From an uncultured Granulicatella sp. (lineage in GTDB: Bacteria; Bacillota; Bacilli; Lactobacillales; Aerococcaceae), in contig URWJ01000072.1 in NCBI GenBank assembly GCA_900551535.1, positions 1-6,925 on the forward strand: a stretch of 6,925 nucleotides of DNA, in the 5' to 3' direction. The position numbers were made by a program, and so were the translations under genes. The notes below the pieces were generated by a model. It was not told where the DNA came from and did no database searches. It saw nothing but the letters and a program-made list of their open reading frames with translations. This document shows, one piece after another, positions 1 through 6,244 of this stretch (position 1 is the first letter of the stretch; each line of letters begins with the position of its first letter).

Positions 1-22
1 CAGACGTGTGCTCTTCCGATCT
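1..22 (+). other. Illumina TruSeq adapter remnant (sequencing artefact)
   Basis: These 22 bases are identical, as far as I recall the adapter, to the 3' end of the TruSeq read-2 adapter, ending in CTCTTCCGATCT. This is library DNA and not part of the genome. It sits at the very first base of the window, which indicates a contig end where adapter was not trimmed. Bases just inside it may also be unreliable. Confidence 0.95.
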
Positions 23-133
23 AAGTGGACGTCGTTTCTGCCTTTTCGAGTTCAACTACTAGGATACGAGACCGACTTAAACCACTGCGCGATGTGAGCC
101 CCACTTAAACCACTGCGTCTAACTCAAACCACA
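23..133. mobile_element. Possible insertion-sequence terminus with repeated binding-site-like motifs
   Basis: There is no credible coding frame here. The 15-mer ACTTAAACCACTGCG occurs at 75-89 and again, identical, at 103-117. A diverged copy, ACTCAAACCACA, lies at 122-133. Read on the minus strand, the stretch starts TGTGGTTTGAGT and is followed by two copies of CGCAGTGGTTTAAGT. A TG...CA end followed by several subterminal copies of the terminal motif is the layout known for IS21-family elements, where the copies are thought to bind transposase. Several other families also start with TGT, so the family is not settled. No transposase gene is present because the sequence stops at the adapter. 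If this is right, the element ends at base 133 and host DNA begins at 134. Confidence 0.45.
75..133. repeat. Three short direct repeats (15, 15 and about 12 bp)
   Basis: The copies at 75-89 and 103-117 are identical over 15 bp. The third, at 122-133, matches the first 12 bases at 10 positions. Start-to-start distances are 28 and 19 bp. This irregular spacing and the small number of copies argue against a CRISPR array or a tandem minisatellite. Protein-binding repeats at the end of a mobile element are a better fit. Confidence 0.8.
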
Positions 134-153
134 TCCCCTTGAATGCATCATGA

Positions 154-175
154 AAATTATCATATATGATAATTT
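154..175. repeat. Perfect 22-bp AT-rich palindrome
   Basis: The 11-base arm AAATTATCATA is followed directly by its exact reverse complement, with no spacer. It contains only four G or C bases. It has no U-tract on either side, so it is not an intrinsic terminator. It lies between the putative mobile-element end (133) and the yitW-like terminator (216-245). It could be a dimeric repressor operator belonging to a gene once located to the left, a target site favoured by the element, or simply a cruciform-prone AT palindrome. The rest of 134-215 shows no gene. Confidence 0.6.
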
Positions 176-215
176 CACCATACGTATTTATCTGACAGAA
201 TTTATTTTATTGCAC

Positions 216-245
216 AAAAAAAATCCCCACATCTGTGGGGATTTT
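216..245 (-). terminator. Rho-independent terminator of the yitV-yitW operon
   Basis: Bases 220-231 pair with 234-245 (AAAATCCCCACA with TGTGGGGATTTT), a stem of up to 12 bp around a GC core and a very tight loop. On the minus strand the hairpin runs into eight consecutive U residues (223 to 216). It begins three bases after the stop codon of the DUF59 gene. The plus-strand side is also T-rich, so weak bidirectional activity is possible. Confidence 0.9.
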
Positions 246-248
246 GTC

Positions 249-578
249 TTATCTAATACCTAATGCAATTCTTGCATAGCGTGACATTCTATCTGGGCTC
301 CATGCTGGATACCAAACCAATTTCACATCAATTGTCTTCACTTCTTCAATCTCTGCTAAAGCACGATGAATCTCATCCGTAATAATATCCGCTAGCGGGC
401 AACCCATTGTTGTTAGCGTCATATCCACTTGGCAATGCCCTTCTTCATTTAAGTCCACTCGGTAAATAAGTCCAAGATTGACGATATCAATTCCCAGCTC
501 CGGGTCAATCACTGTTTCTAAGGCTTCTAAAATCTTCTCTTGCATTGCTTCTGCAGCATTTTTATTTTCTTCTGTCAT
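249..578 (-). CDS. yitW: DUF59/MIP18-family iron-sulfur cluster assembly factor
   Basis: This 109-residue protein belongs to the metal-sulfur cluster biosynthetic family (DUF59, MIP18, PaaD/SufT-like). These small cytosolic proteins help assemble or deliver Fe-S clusters to target enzymes. The family core is visible: a helical N-terminus, then DPELGIDIVNLGLIYRV at 25-41, TTMGCP at 56-61 with the conserved Cys60 implicated in Fe-S handling, and a C-terminal YPAWSPDRMS segment at 90-99. Length is typical of the stand-alone form. The ATG at 578 has an AGGAGAG ribosome-binding site at 585-591 that overlaps the stop codon of the upstream hydrolase gene, leaving an 11-nt gap, so the two genes should be co-transcribed. 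A terminator follows immediately. The pairing with a yitV-like hydrolase recalls B. subtilis yitV-yitW. The family assignment is firm, but the specific clients are unknown. Confidence 0.9.
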   Translation of the reverse strand: MTEENKNAAEAMQEKILEALETVIDPELGIDIVNLGLIYRVDLNEEGHCQVDMTLTTMGCPLADIITDEIHRALAEIEEVKTIDVKLVWYPAWSPDRMSRYARIALGIR

Positions 579-589
579 ATTCTACTCTC

Positions 590-1351
590 CTATTGAAATA
601 CTCTTTGGAAAAAGTCAGCAACATCTTCAAACACTTGATGTGGCACACGATGCCCTTCACCTGGTGTTTCATGCCATTCTACATTTTTCGCGTATGCTTC
701 ATCTTTAATCGTTTCAAAAAATTCTTTATTCAATTCATACGGCACTTTATCATCCGCTGTTCCATGCCATAAGAATAATGGACGATTATTAATATGTTCT
801 GGATGTTTTGCAAGCGCCATTGCATCTAAGAAGGCTTTGTTCTTTTCAATTTCTGCTTCTAACTCTGCACATTGCTCCTGCGTTGCTCCTGTCATCCAAA
901 CCGATGAAATTGTCCATTTAGCAAAACGAGCAGGATCCGCATTTCCCATTAAACTCGCTGCTGCTGTTATATCTGGATACTGGTTAAATAAAGCGTAGGT
1001 TGAAATACCACCCATACTTAAACCAGACACCCCAAACTTCGCTTCATCTAAGAGCCCGCGTTGTCTCATTTCTTCTTTTATAATAGGAAGTTCTTTAATG
1101 TTATTAGCTACAATTTCCCAGATTTCGCCGCCAATCAGACGCACACCACGGTCTCCGTGTAAGAGTTGGTCTGGTAAAATCGCACGCATTCCACGCTTCG
1201 CTAATTCAACTCCAATTGTGACAACACGGTCTTTGCTACCTGTCCATCCATGATAAAACACAACAATTGGGAGTACTTGGTCTTTTAATGATGCATCCAC
1301 AACTTCAGCATAAGGAACACCACTTACTTCACGATAATCAATTTGAATCAT
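590..1351 (-). CDS. yitV: Alpha/beta hydrolase, YitV-like esterase / prolyl-oligopeptidase-type
   Basis: A 253-residue cytosolic serine hydrolase with no signal peptide. The catalytic apparatus can be read directly: an oxyanion-hole HGW at 34-36, the nucleophile elbow GLSMGG at 110-115 with Ser112, the acid in HGTADDKVP at 196-204 (Asp200), and the histidine in GEGH at 231-234 (His234). A helical lid-like insertion spans about 137-185, between the nucleophile and the acid. This is a complete Ser-Asp-His triad in the usual order, and length matches the YitV-type family. The substrate is unknown; carboxyl esters are plausible, whereas peptide cleavage would be only a family-name inference. The ATG at 1351 is preceded by GAGGAAG at 1354-1360. 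It is the first gene of a two-gene operon with the DUF59 gene and has a promoter in the divergent region. Confidence 0.88.
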   Translation of the reverse strand: MIQIDYREVSGVPYAEVVDASLKDQVLPIVVFYHGWTGSKDRVVTIGVELAKRGMRAILPDQLLHGDRGVRLIGGEIWEIVANNIKELPIIKEEMRQRGLLDEAKFGVSGLSMGGISTYALFNQYPDITAAASLMGNADPARFAKWTISSVWMTGATQEQCAELEAEIEKNKAFLDAMALAKHPEHINNRPLFLWHGTADDKVPYELNKEFFETIKDEAYAKNVEWHETPGEGHRVPHQVFEDVADFFQRVFQ

Positions 1352-1399
1352 AACTTCCTCTTTCTTATTTCATCTAAAATATGGTAAACTTATACAGAT

Positions 1400-1428
1400 A
1401 TTGTACTTGATGGAAACTTTGAAAACAA
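1400..1428 (-). promoter_or_regulatory. Putative sigma-A promoter of the yitV-yitW operon
   Basis: On the minus strand, TTGTTT (1428-1423) is followed after 17 nt by TACAAT (1405-1400). The -10 matches consensus at five of six positions and the -35 at three. The -10 lies about 50 nt upstream of the hydrolase ATG. The -35 falls inside an inverted repeat (1412-1434). I found no equally good promoter for the divergent HAD gene. Confidence 0.55.
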
Positions 1429-1434
1429 GTTTCC
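1412..1434. repeat. Inverted repeat between yitV and the HAD gene
   Basis: GGAAACTT (1412-1419) and AAGTTTCC (1427-1434) form exact 8-bp arms around a 7-nt centre. It overlaps the -35 element of the leftward promoter and lies in the leader of the rightward HAD gene. It could be an operator for a dimeric regulator or a small mRNA hairpin. The T-rich tract after it is short, so a strong terminator is unlikely. Confidence 0.45.
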
Positions 1435-1466
1435 GCTTTTAGAAAATCACTTTGAAAGGAGAAAGA

Positions 1467-2285
1467 ATGGAAAAGAAACTTATTGCCATCGACCTTGATG
1501 GAACTACATTAAACAACAACTCAGAACTGACACAAGAAACAATCGACACCCTTCATGCCGTGAAAAACTTAGGTCATGAAGTGGCCATTGTCACAGGTCG
1601 CCCTTACCGTAATTCAAAACAATATTACGATCAACTAAATCTTGGCGGGCCAATCGCAAACTTTAACGGTGCCCTCTGCCATATTCCAGGAATGCCTGAA
1701 TGGGATGGAAAATACCATATCACTCTCGATTCAGAATTCGTACTCGACTTAGTGGCCTTTAACAAGACTCTCCCTGTTGACTACTTAATGGTCGAAGGTA
1801 CAGAGCTTGTGTATTCAGACATGGAAGAACTTCCAGAATGTCCGTATTATCCAAAAGACCAAAAGCCAATCGTGATTGGGAAAGATACAAAACTCAAAGA
1901 ACAACCGACTGCTGTTGCTCTCTTCTCGGATGTTGATAAACAGCCAGAGATTAAATCAAAAATCTTAGACCGCTATGATAACGACATCGAAATCCGTACT
2001 TGGGGCGGTAGTTTCCCATGTTTAGAAGTGATTTCACCTGGCATTCATAAAGCTAAAGCTCTTGAGCATTTATCTCGTTACTACGGTATTAAACAAGAAA
2101 ACATTCTTGCCTTTGGTGACGAAGATAACGATATGGAAATGATTGAATACGCAGGACACGGCGTTGCCATGAAAAATGGTATTGAAGAATTGAAAAACAT
2201 CGCAAATGCGATTACTCCGTTTACTAATGATGAAAATGGATTGGCTAAGTATTTGCAAGAGTACTTCAATCTAAAAGGCGCTTAA
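1467..2285 (+). CDS. yitU: Cof-type HAD-IIB family phosphatase
   Basis: A 272-residue haloacid-dehalogenase phosphatase of the Cof/IIB class, expected to dephosphorylate small phosphometabolites such as sugar phosphates or flavin-related phosphates in the cytosol. Motif I is DLDGTTL at 9-15 (nucleophile Asp9, acid/base Asp11), motif II is TGR at 43-45, the motif III lysine is in GIHKAKAL (Lys195), and motif IV is GDEDND at 217-222. The C2-type cap lies between motifs II and III. Start choice: an in-frame TTG at 1452 would add five residues, but the AAAGGAG ribosome-binding site lies inside that extension, so the ATG at 1467 is the real start. It is divergent from the yitV-yitW pair. In B. subtilis yitU encodes a HAD phosphatase reported among minor activities on a riboflavin intermediate. 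The symbol rests on synteny, and HAD-IIB substrates are hard to predict. Confidence 0.88.
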   Translation: MEKKLIAIDLDGTTLNNNSELTQETIDTLHAVKNLGHEVAIVTGRPYRNSKQYYDQLNLGGPIANFNGALCHIPGMPEWDGKYHITLDSEFVLDLVAFNKTLPVDYLMVEGTELVYSDMEELPECPYYPKDQKPIVIGKDTKLKEQPTAVALFSDVDKQPEIKSKILDRYDNDIEIRTWGGSFPCLEVISPGIHKAKALEHLSRYYGIKQENILAFGDEDNDMEMIEYAGHGVAMKNGIEELKNIANAITPFTNDENGLAKYLQEYFNLKGA

Positions 2286-2286
2286 G

Positions 2287-2337
2287 AAAAAACGATAAGG
2301 TTACAGACAAAAATGTCTATACACCTTATCGTTTTTT
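2287..2337. terminator. Long bidirectional terminator between the HAD gene and mgtE
   Basis: Bases 2287-2301 pair perfectly with 2323-2337 (15 bp, A6 on one side and T6 on the other). A small nested stem, AGACA/TGTCT (2305-2309 with 2314-2318), closes an AAAA tetraloop. U-tracts arise on both strands, so one element can end both convergent transcripts. It starts right after the HAD stop codon, and the mgtE stop codon (2336-2338) lies partly inside the stem. Confidence 0.9.
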
Positions 2338-3703
2338 ATTTTGTTAAATACACCGAAATAAATTGACTCACAATCGTGAAGTAAACCAAAACGGATGTTA
2401 AGTCATTCACGGTTGTGATAAATGGTCCACTGGCAATGGATGGATCAAAGTTGAATTTCTCCAACGCAAATGGAATACAAGTCCCTGTTAATGCCGCCAC
2501 GAAAATCGAAGCGAACATCGCAAAACCGATAATCCCACCAAGTACAATATTCCCTAGCCATAGACTCACAATTCCAAACACAACGACCCCTGAAATCAAT
2601 CCGATACCAAGACCGGTTGTCCCCTCTTGCACGAGTACTTTCCAGAAAGATTGTTCTTCCTCATGAAGACCAATCTTACGAATCGCTACCGCAAGAGATT
2701 GCGTACCGGTATTTCCGGCAGTACCAGTAATTAGTGTAATAAAAATCGCAAAAATACTTGCTTGTTGAATCAGAGGCTCATATTGTCTGAAAAGGAATGC
2801 TGTCACGGTTCCCATAATGAGAAGTGTCATAATTCCTGGCAAGCGGTTAACAATCCCCGCCCACACGCCTTGGTGCGCTTCATCAACGTTTACCCCGGCA
2901 AGACCCGAGTAGTCGCTTGTCGCTTCTTCTTCGATAACATCCAACGCATCATCGACGGTGATAATCCCAACCAACGTATTCGTATCGTCGACAACCGGAA
3001 TAGCAAGAAAGTCATAGTCTTTAATCGTTTGAGCCACTTCTTCTTGCGCATCATTCACGTGCACGGTTACGACACGATCAATCATGATATCTTTGACGAG
3101 TTTTTCGTCAGGTTTCACGATTAAGTCTTTCAACGTGAGAATCCCTGTTAAATGATTTTCATCGTCGGTCACATATACATAGTAGATTGTTTCAGCGTCT
3201 TCGGCGAAACGTTTTACCGTTGCCATCGCTGTTTTTAAGGTATCTGATTCACGCACGGCGATAAACTCAGTCGTCATCATCGCCCCTGCTGTTTCGTCTT
3301 CATAGTTTAATAATTGACGGAGTTCACTTGCCGTTTTATGTGGCATCAAGCGTAAATAAGTGCGGACATTTTCTTCCCCTACTTGCTTCAACACGTCTAC
3401 CGCATTATCGGAATACATTTCCGCAAGCATTCGTGAGGCATAAGCTTCGTCCATCTCGCTTAAATACTCTTCAACGTCTTCTACGTCTTCTTCTAGTAGT
3501 TCGAACACCATTGCCATTTCTTCAGGATTCAGAAATTGGTAGGCTAATTTACGTTCTTCCAGCGTTAAACTTAAATAAATTTGCGCTTGGTCGTACGTAT
3601 GATTCTCAAAGAAAATCTCACGGAATTGTTGTTTATCTTCCGTTGCCAAGGTGTGTTGAATTTGCTCTAAAATATCTTCAAATTCATATACGATTTCGCT
3701 CAA
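2336..3703 (-). CDS. mgtE: Magnesium transporter/channel MgtE
   Basis: This 455-residue inner-membrane Mg2+ channel imports Mg2+ and is gated by cytosolic Mg2+ levels. Domain order is standard: an acidic, helical MgtE_N domain (about 25-130), two CBS domains (about 140-200 and 205-260), a linking plug helix, then a membrane domain from about 287 with about five hydrophobic segments (near 289-306, 313-330, 363-383, 386-409 and 435-453). Family signatures include GTAGNTGTQS at 327-336 and DPSIASGPFITTVND at 420-434, whose Asp434 corresponds to the pore aspartate known from Thermus MgtE. Length is normal. The start is TTG (3703-3701), supported by a GAGAGGAGAA ribosome-binding site at 3709-3718 and the lack of a nearby in-frame ATG. 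It is the last gene of the relQ operon, 17 nt after the pseudouridine synthase. There is no room for its own M-box riboswitch. Confidence 0.96.
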   Translation of the reverse strand: MSEIVYEFEDILEQIQHTLATEDKQQFREIFFENHTYDQAQIYLSLTLEERKLAYQFLNPEEMAMVFELLEEDVEDVEEYLSEMDEAYASRMLAEMYSDNAVDVLKQVGEENVRTYLRLMPHKTASELRQLLNYEDETAGAMMTTEFIAVRESDTLKTAMATVKRFAEDAETIYYVYVTDDENHLTGILTLKDLIVKPDEKLVKDIMIDRVVTVHVNDAQEEVAQTIKDYDFLAIPVVDDTNTLVGIITVDDALDVIEEEATSDYSGLAGVNVDEAHQGVWAGIVNRLPGIMTLLIMGTVTAFLFRQYEPLIQQASIFAIFITLITGTAGNTGTQSLAVAIRKIGLHEEEQSFWKVLVQEGTTGLGIGLISGVVVFGIVSLWLGNIVLGGIIGFAMFASIFVAALTGTCIPFALEKFNFDPSIASGPFITTVNDLTSVLVYFTIVSQFISVYLTK

Positions 3704-3720
3704 TGGTGATTCTCCTCTCT

Positions 3721-4614
3721 TTATCGCTTGTGGGCTTTAATCCACTCGTCCATATCTTTGGGCAGTGGCGCCACAACGGTAATTTCTTTTTTCGTCATTG
3801 GATGAATAAACGTAAGCGAGTGACAATGTAAGGCTTGGCGGTCTAAAATCTCGTCTTTCACCCCACCATATAAATCATCTCCCACAAGTGGTGCACCCAT
3901 CCATGAGAAATGAACACGAATCTGATGCGTACGCCCAGTGTGTAATAAAATCTCGACAAGGTCCGCTCCAACAAGCGTTTCTTTCTTCCAATATTCTGTT
4001 AGCGATGGTTTCCCATCTTCTGATACACAACGATTAATAATCGACCCTTCATGTCGGCCAATCGGCGCATCAATCATGCCATGTTCTTCGAGTGTAGCTG
4101 TGTCATGCACAATTGCTAAATACTTCTTCTCAATGGTTTTGTCTCGTAAGGCTTGATCCATCCACGCATGGACAACTCGGTGTTTGGCAAACATCATCAC
4201 TCCCGTTGTATCACGGTCAAGACGCGTCACCACATGCGTAATTTGGTCCGCATAACCACGTCTCTTATAGTATCCTTTCACACGATTCGCCATCGAATGG
4301 TCTGGATGCAACTTCGACGGAATCGAAGCCGTTCCAACAGGCTTATTGATAATGAGTAAATAATCATCCTCATACAAAATATCAATCGGCACTTCACTTG
4401 GAATCACGGTCTCATGTTCTCCAGACGGTGGAATCACCATCGTTAGCACATCACCAGGCTGAAGTGTCTTTAAGACAATCTCATGACGACCATTTATCAG
4501 TAAGTCTCCATGCGTTTTCACATGGGCAAGAAACGTTCTTGAAATCCCCACTTCTTGTAAGAAGGACCGCATCATCATCGGATACTCGTATGGGTAATTC
4601 CACGTTAAAATCAA
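3721..4614 (-). CDS. yjbO: RluA-family (RluD-like) pseudouridine synthase
   Basis: A 297-residue enzyme expected to isomerise uridine to pseudouridine in structured RNA, most likely rRNA or tRNA. The N-terminal 15-60 region is S4-like (RSFLQ...GISRTFLAHVKTHGDLLINGR). The catalytic domain contains the KPVG segment at 91-94, RLDRDTTG at 131-138 with the catalytic Asp133, EKKYLAIV at 162-169, and LHTGRTHQIRVH at 224-235. Length fits the RluD/YjbO group. The start is TTG at 4614; its first base pair overlaps the nadK stop as TTGA. A GAGGAAG site at 4619-4625 supports this start, and the N-terminal residues it adds belong to the family fold. Three consecutive ATG codons at residues 13-15 are a less likely alternative. 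The target site in RNA cannot be deduced. The gene sits between nadK and mgtE in one operon, as yjbO follows yjbN in Bacillus. Confidence 0.92.
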   Translation of the reverse strand: MILTWNYPYEYPMMMRSFLQEVGISRTFLAHVKTHGDLLINGRHEIVLKTLQPGDVLTMVIPPSGEHETVIPSEVPIDILYEDDYLLIINKPVGTASIPSKLHPDHSMANRVKGYYKRRGYADQITHVVTRLDRDTTGVMMFAKHRVVHAWMDQALRDKTIEKKYLAIVHDTATLEEHGMIDAPIGRHEGSIINRCVSEDGKPSLTEYWKKETLVGADLVEILLHTGRTHQIRVHFSWMGAPLVGDDLYGGVKDEILDRQALHCHSLTFIHPMTKKEITVVAPLPKDMDEWIKAHKR

Positions 4615-5441
4615 CGGACTTCCTCATTTCCGCGACAGTTCACTTCACGCGAACCGATAAACGCATCTTCCACACGATCCCAGAATGGTGTATGACGATA
4701 CGCCGCAAACGAAATGCGCTCTCCACTAATCTGTAATTGAATTTCTTCAATCTCATTGGCATCATACGTTAAATGGTCAATCGCCATCACCATGCCCTCT
4801 TTACTTTCAGGACGTAGTGTTAAGACATTATCTTTCGCAAAAATCATTGGCGAACTAAGAGTACGATACACACGATTATTAATCGACGCCATTTCTGTCA
4901 TCTGCATCACTTCTGCACGCGGATGCACCACGGCTCCTCCTAGAGATTTGCTTAAACCAGTTGACCCTGTTGGTGTTGCCACACAAAGCCCATCTCCACG
5001 GAAGTTTTCGAATAACTCGCCATTAATATACACTTCGCATAAAAGCGTGCCATTCACTTTACGTAAAGTTGCTTCATTCAAAGCTGCATAGCGAATAACA
5101 TCTCCGCTTTTGAACTTCACATTCACATCGAGTAATGGATAGCTCACATGCTCTCCTTTGTCTTGTTTCAATGACTCGATTAATTGGTCCACTTCATAGT
5201 TACGCCAATCTGTATAGAAGCCTAAGTGCCCTGTATGGATGGCCACAAAACGAATGCTATCTAGTTGATTGCGGTAACGGTGAAAGGCGCCTAAAAGCGT
5301 TCCGTCTCCACCAACCGTAATCACCACATCCGGATGCTCATCATCACGCACAAAACAGCCTTCTTGACATAAGCGGTCGAAGGTATTCATGACTTCTTTT
5401 GTTTTTTCTGTTTGGTTTCCGTATAAACCGACTTTCATCAT
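4611..5441 (-). CDS. nadK: NAD kinase
   Basis: A 276-residue cytosolic enzyme that phosphorylates NAD+ to NADP+ and so sets the NADPH pool. Visible signatures are the GGDGT motif at 44-48 (catalytic Asp46), GHLGF at 71-75, the NE pair at 122-123 that contacts NAD, GDGL at 149-152 and TPTGSTGLSKSLGG at 156-169. Length is typical of the Firmicutes form. Two adjacent ATG codons are possible starts. The first (5441) overlaps the relQ stop as ATGA, and the second (5438) is better spaced from the GGAGGG ribosome-binding site at 5446-5451. The difference is one residue. Overlap at both ends points to translational coupling with relQ and the pseudouridine synthase. It corresponds to B. subtilis yjbN/nadF. 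Confidence 0.96.
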   Translation of the reverse strand: MMKVGLYGNQTEKTKEVMNTFDRLCQEGCFVRDDEHPDVVITVGGDGTLLGAFHRYRNQLDSIRFVAIHTGHLGFYTDWRNYEVDQLIESLKQDKGEHVSYPLLDVNVKFKSGDVIRYAALNEATLRKVNGTLLCEVYINGELFENFRGDGLCVATPTGSTGLSKSLGGAVVHPRAEVMQMTEMASINNRVYRTLSSPMIFAKDNVLTLRPESKEGMVMAIDHLTYDANEIEEIQLQISGERISFAAYRHTPFWDRVEDAFIGSREVNCRGNEEVR

Positions 5442-6112
5442 GATTCCCTCCGTTTCTTACGTTTACGCTGATTTTCTTTATTAATCGCAAAAATATATTG
5501 CGCTTCTTGAATCTCTTCTCTAATTTGAGACATCTCTTCATCAAGCAAGAACGCCGCTTCTGCTGCACGTTCCAAACGCTCATGAATCGTATCAGGGAAT
5601 TCCCCTTTATATTTATAGTTCAATGAGTGTTCAATCGTTGCCCAGAAATTCATCGCTAGCGTACGAATTTGAATTTCCACAAGGATTTTTTCTTCTCCTT
5701 CGATTCGTTGCACTGGATATTCCAATACAATATGGTATGAACGATAGCCACTCGCTTTTTTATTTTGAATATAGTCACGTTCAATTACAATATCAAAGTC
5801 ATTCCGCTGACGAATCAAGCGAACCACTTCATAAATATCATCGACGAACTGACACATAATGCGAAGCCCTGCAATATCTTGTACTCCTTCAAGGAATTCT
5901 TCTCTAGGAATATTACGAACTTGCATCTTTTCTACAATACTCTCTGGAGTCTTCACACGGCCCGTGATAAATTCAATCGGTGCATGCTTTCCTTCCTGAC
6001 GATACTGACGTCTAATTCCCTTTAATTTAATTTTTAATTCCTCTATTGCTTGATAATACGGAGCTAGAAAGGCATCCCAATCTTCTACTAAGGGTGTTTC
6101 CCGTGTTTCCAT
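5438..6112 (-). CDS. relQ: Small alarmone synthetase RelQ (SAS1, YjbM-like)
   Basis: A 224-residue single-domain (p)ppGpp synthetase, which transfers pyrophosphate from ATP to GDP, GTP or GMP. It lacks the hydrolase, TGS and ACT domains of long Rel proteins. Synthetase motifs are GRVKTPESIVEK at 51-62, the Mg-binding Asp79 in QDIAGLRIMCQF, RDYIQNKKASGYRSYH at 112-127 (substrate-binding loop and Tyr), and VEIQIRTLAMNFWATIEHSLNYKYK at 145-169 with catalytic Glu146. The C-terminal helical region supports the tetramer seen in this family. The end is very basic (RKRKKRRES); part of it is encoded by the nadK ribosome-binding site. The ATG at 6112 has AGGTG at 6118-6122. It is the promoter-proximal gene of the four-gene operon. 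Family knowledge suggests control at transcription and by pppGpp activation. Confidence 0.95.
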   Translation of the reverse strand: METRETPLVEDWDAFLAPYYQAIEELKIKLKGIRRQYRQEGKHAPIEFITGRVKTPESIVEKMQVRNIPREEFLEGVQDIAGLRIMCQFVDDIYEVVRLIRQRNDFDIVIERDYIQNKKASGYRSYHIVLEYPVQRIEGEEKILVEIQIRTLAMNFWATIEHSLNYKYKGEFPDTIHERLERAAEAAFLLDEEMSQIREEIQEAQYIFAINKENQRKRKKRRES

Positions 6113-6145
6113 ATTTTCACCTACTTTTTTTCATTTCCGTTCTCT

Positions 6146-6154
6146 ATCATACCA
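6146..6154 (-). promoter_or_regulatory. Extended -10 promoter of the relQ-nadK-rlu-mgtE operon
   Basis: On the minus strand TGGTATGAT carries a TGn extension directly before TATGAT, which matches the -10 consensus at five of six positions. A TTGTCA hexamer lies upstream (6177-6172), but 20 nt away, which is too far for an ideal -35. The extended -10 probably carries recognition. The expected leader before the relQ ATG is about 25-30 nt. Confidence 0.6.
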
Positions 6155-6192
6155 TATTTTATAAGGAATCATGACAAATTAAGGCGATTTTT

Positions 6193-6221
6193 TTCAAATC
6201 TGTAATAAAATGAGCTACAAT
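6193..6221 (+). promoter_or_regulatory. Putative sigma-A promoter of the CYTH gene
   Basis: TTCAAA (6193-6198) and TACAAT (6216-6221) are separated by exactly 17 nt, about 24 nt upstream of the ATG at 6245. Together with the relQ promoter this makes a compact divergent control region of 132 bp. I see no convincing shared operator in it. Confidence 0.65.
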
Positions 6222-6244
6222 AGAACACTAAAGGAGGAACGGTT

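Noticed and set aside
75..133. Short repeats as a possible CRISPR array
   Set aside because: Only three copies of 12-15 bp with unequal spacing (28 and 19 bp), and no cas genes in the window.
23..133. Remnant of a transposase reading frame at the left edge
   Set aside because: All frames I read are short and stop-interrupted, and none gives a recognisable transposase or IstB-like end.
1452..1466. TTG at 1452 as the start of the HAD gene
   Set aside because: The AAAGGAG ribosome-binding site is inside this extension and is correctly placed for the ATG at 1467.
2762..3124. Plus-strand open frame of 120 codons opposite mgtE
   Set aside because: It lies wholly inside the mgtE gene on the other strand, has no ribosome-binding site I can see, and its translation resembles no family. 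The same applies to the other open frames opposite nadK, relQ and the pseudouridine synthase.
3704..3720. M-box or other Mg2+ riboswitch upstream of mgtE
   Set aside because: The gap to the upstream gene is only 17 nt and is filled by the ribosome-binding site, so no structured leader can fit.
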